The notes beneath the pieces are model-generated. The model was not told where the DNA came from. It made no database searches and saw nothing but the letters and a program-made list of their open reading frames with translations. Positions 63,182-64,000 of a stretch of DNA of 64,000 bases are shown in pieces. The translations under genes and the position numbers were made by a program. Source of the stretch: Formicarius rufipectus (lineage: Eukaryota; Chordata; Aves; Passeriformes; Formicariidae); contig VXAU01004938.1 of NCBI GenBank assembly GCA_013399695.1, forward strand, positions 1,943,394 through 2,007,393, written 5' to 3'. The first letter of the stretch is position 1; each line of letters begins with the position of its first letter.

Positions 63182-64000
63182 GTAAGAGAGGGAAGTTGAT
63201 ATTTGCCTTTTCTCTCTTTTTTTTTTTTTCTTTTGTTCAGCTTTAAATTCACAGACAGCAATTAATGAAGAATTAAGTTTTCCTTCTGTAAGCTTTTATG
63301 CACATGCCAATTTGTGCTACATCTCTTGAAGTTTGCGGGAGTTCTTACATGCCATTCTGATATTTTCTGTGATTTTGGAGTGGATCCTTCTTCACTTGAA
63401 AAAGTGGGATTATGTGCAAGATCAAGACATAAAACCTGTTGCTTCTCTTAGTTAACACAAGCTGATAGAAGCACACTTTGTAAATAGCTCTAATATTTGT
63501 TAGTGGGTGGGGGGTTTAAGTAGGATTTCATCTTGTTGTATTTAAGTGACTTAAAAAGAGCATGGTTCTGATCTGTTTAGGCTGCAATCCAACACACAGT
63601 TGTAATCTTGCTGCAATCAATAACACACAAACACGTTCAGCTCAAACTGTTCAATACAGGTAATTTCTGTTCATTTTGCTGTGGTTATATTTTTTTTTCA
63701 GATTTTGTTTCACTGATGCAAGCAGGATCAAGCAATTTGGCACTACCTTTCCTATCAGAACCCTACCAAAAAGGCTGTTGAAATTGATGAGCTTATTTAA
63801 TTTCTTTAAAAAACAAGAATCCATCTTCCAGTTCTGTAATGTTCTACATTTTGTATTGAAAAATGCACAATTTCAGTTCAAGTGAACTGAACTGCTTTCA
63901 TGAAATTCAAATTCAGTCACTGTGACCATGGGCTAAAATAAATGGGTAGTTTTCCTCTGCTGTATGAATGCTGTTCCCCTTCATTTTCATAACGCTGACA
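63182..64000. other. Intron after the candidate cassette exon
   Basis: It begins with the GTAAGAG donor and contains poly(T) at 63217-63230. The next known OXR1 exon, expected to begin with the rest of an Asp codon and Thr-Gly-Gln-Lys-Lys, is not seen before the window ends. Confidence 0.55.

Overview
The window reads as vertebrate, almost certainly avian, nuclear DNA. It is AT-rich, has no dense coding, and contains about a dozen CR1 LINE fragments. Several end in the bird-type CR1 3' tail built on the repeated octamer ATTCTATG/ATTCTGTG. There is no bacterial or viral gene organisation. Most open frames of 60-150 codons lack coding signatures and are chance frames.

The one gene I can name is OXR1 (oxidation resistance 1), on the + strand. 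The exon at 48970-49166 encodes 65 residues from the N-terminal, low-complexity part of OXR1. It begins LKKKSQSVDI, has an EEEQNN motif, and ends RRSDLKRYYTI, followed by a GTGAGT donor. The window is therefore mostly OXR1 introns: about 49 kb upstream of this exon and about 14 kb between it and a second exon-like block at 63116-63181. That block has good splice sites and the same phase (1-1), so it could be an in-frame cassette exon. The next constitutive OXR1 exon and the usual short-isoform start exon were not found.

Layout: 0-5 kb holds a cluster of CR1 pieces, including a long minus-strand copy with endonuclease-RT linker and reverse transcriptase remnants. It is followed by an isolated GC- and CpG-rich island (about 3.74-4.26 kb) with a TATA-like box, a CACGTG E-box and a donor-like site, which could be an intragenic promoter. 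5-42 kb is mainly unique intron with small CR1 tails (6.3, 14.0 kb), three LTR-like segments (10.6-11.0, 20.4-20.8, 24.1-24.4 kb) and an unexplained coding-like block on the minus strand at 13.7 kb. 42-50 kb has simple repeats, a perfect 37-bp tandem duplication, a decayed CR1 carrying endonuclease and RT remnants (46.0-47.1 kb) and the OXR1 exon. 50-64 kb is intron with two larger 3' CR1 copies (54.3-55.0 and 61.7-62.6 kb), a small palindromic repeat at 61.6 kb and the candidate cassette exon.

I do not see a wholly new biological system. The items most worth checking are the candidate OXR1 cassette exon, the intronic CpG island and the antisense exon-like block at 13.7 kb. Family assignments rest on recognising protein motifs and repeat consensus by eye; nothing was searched.
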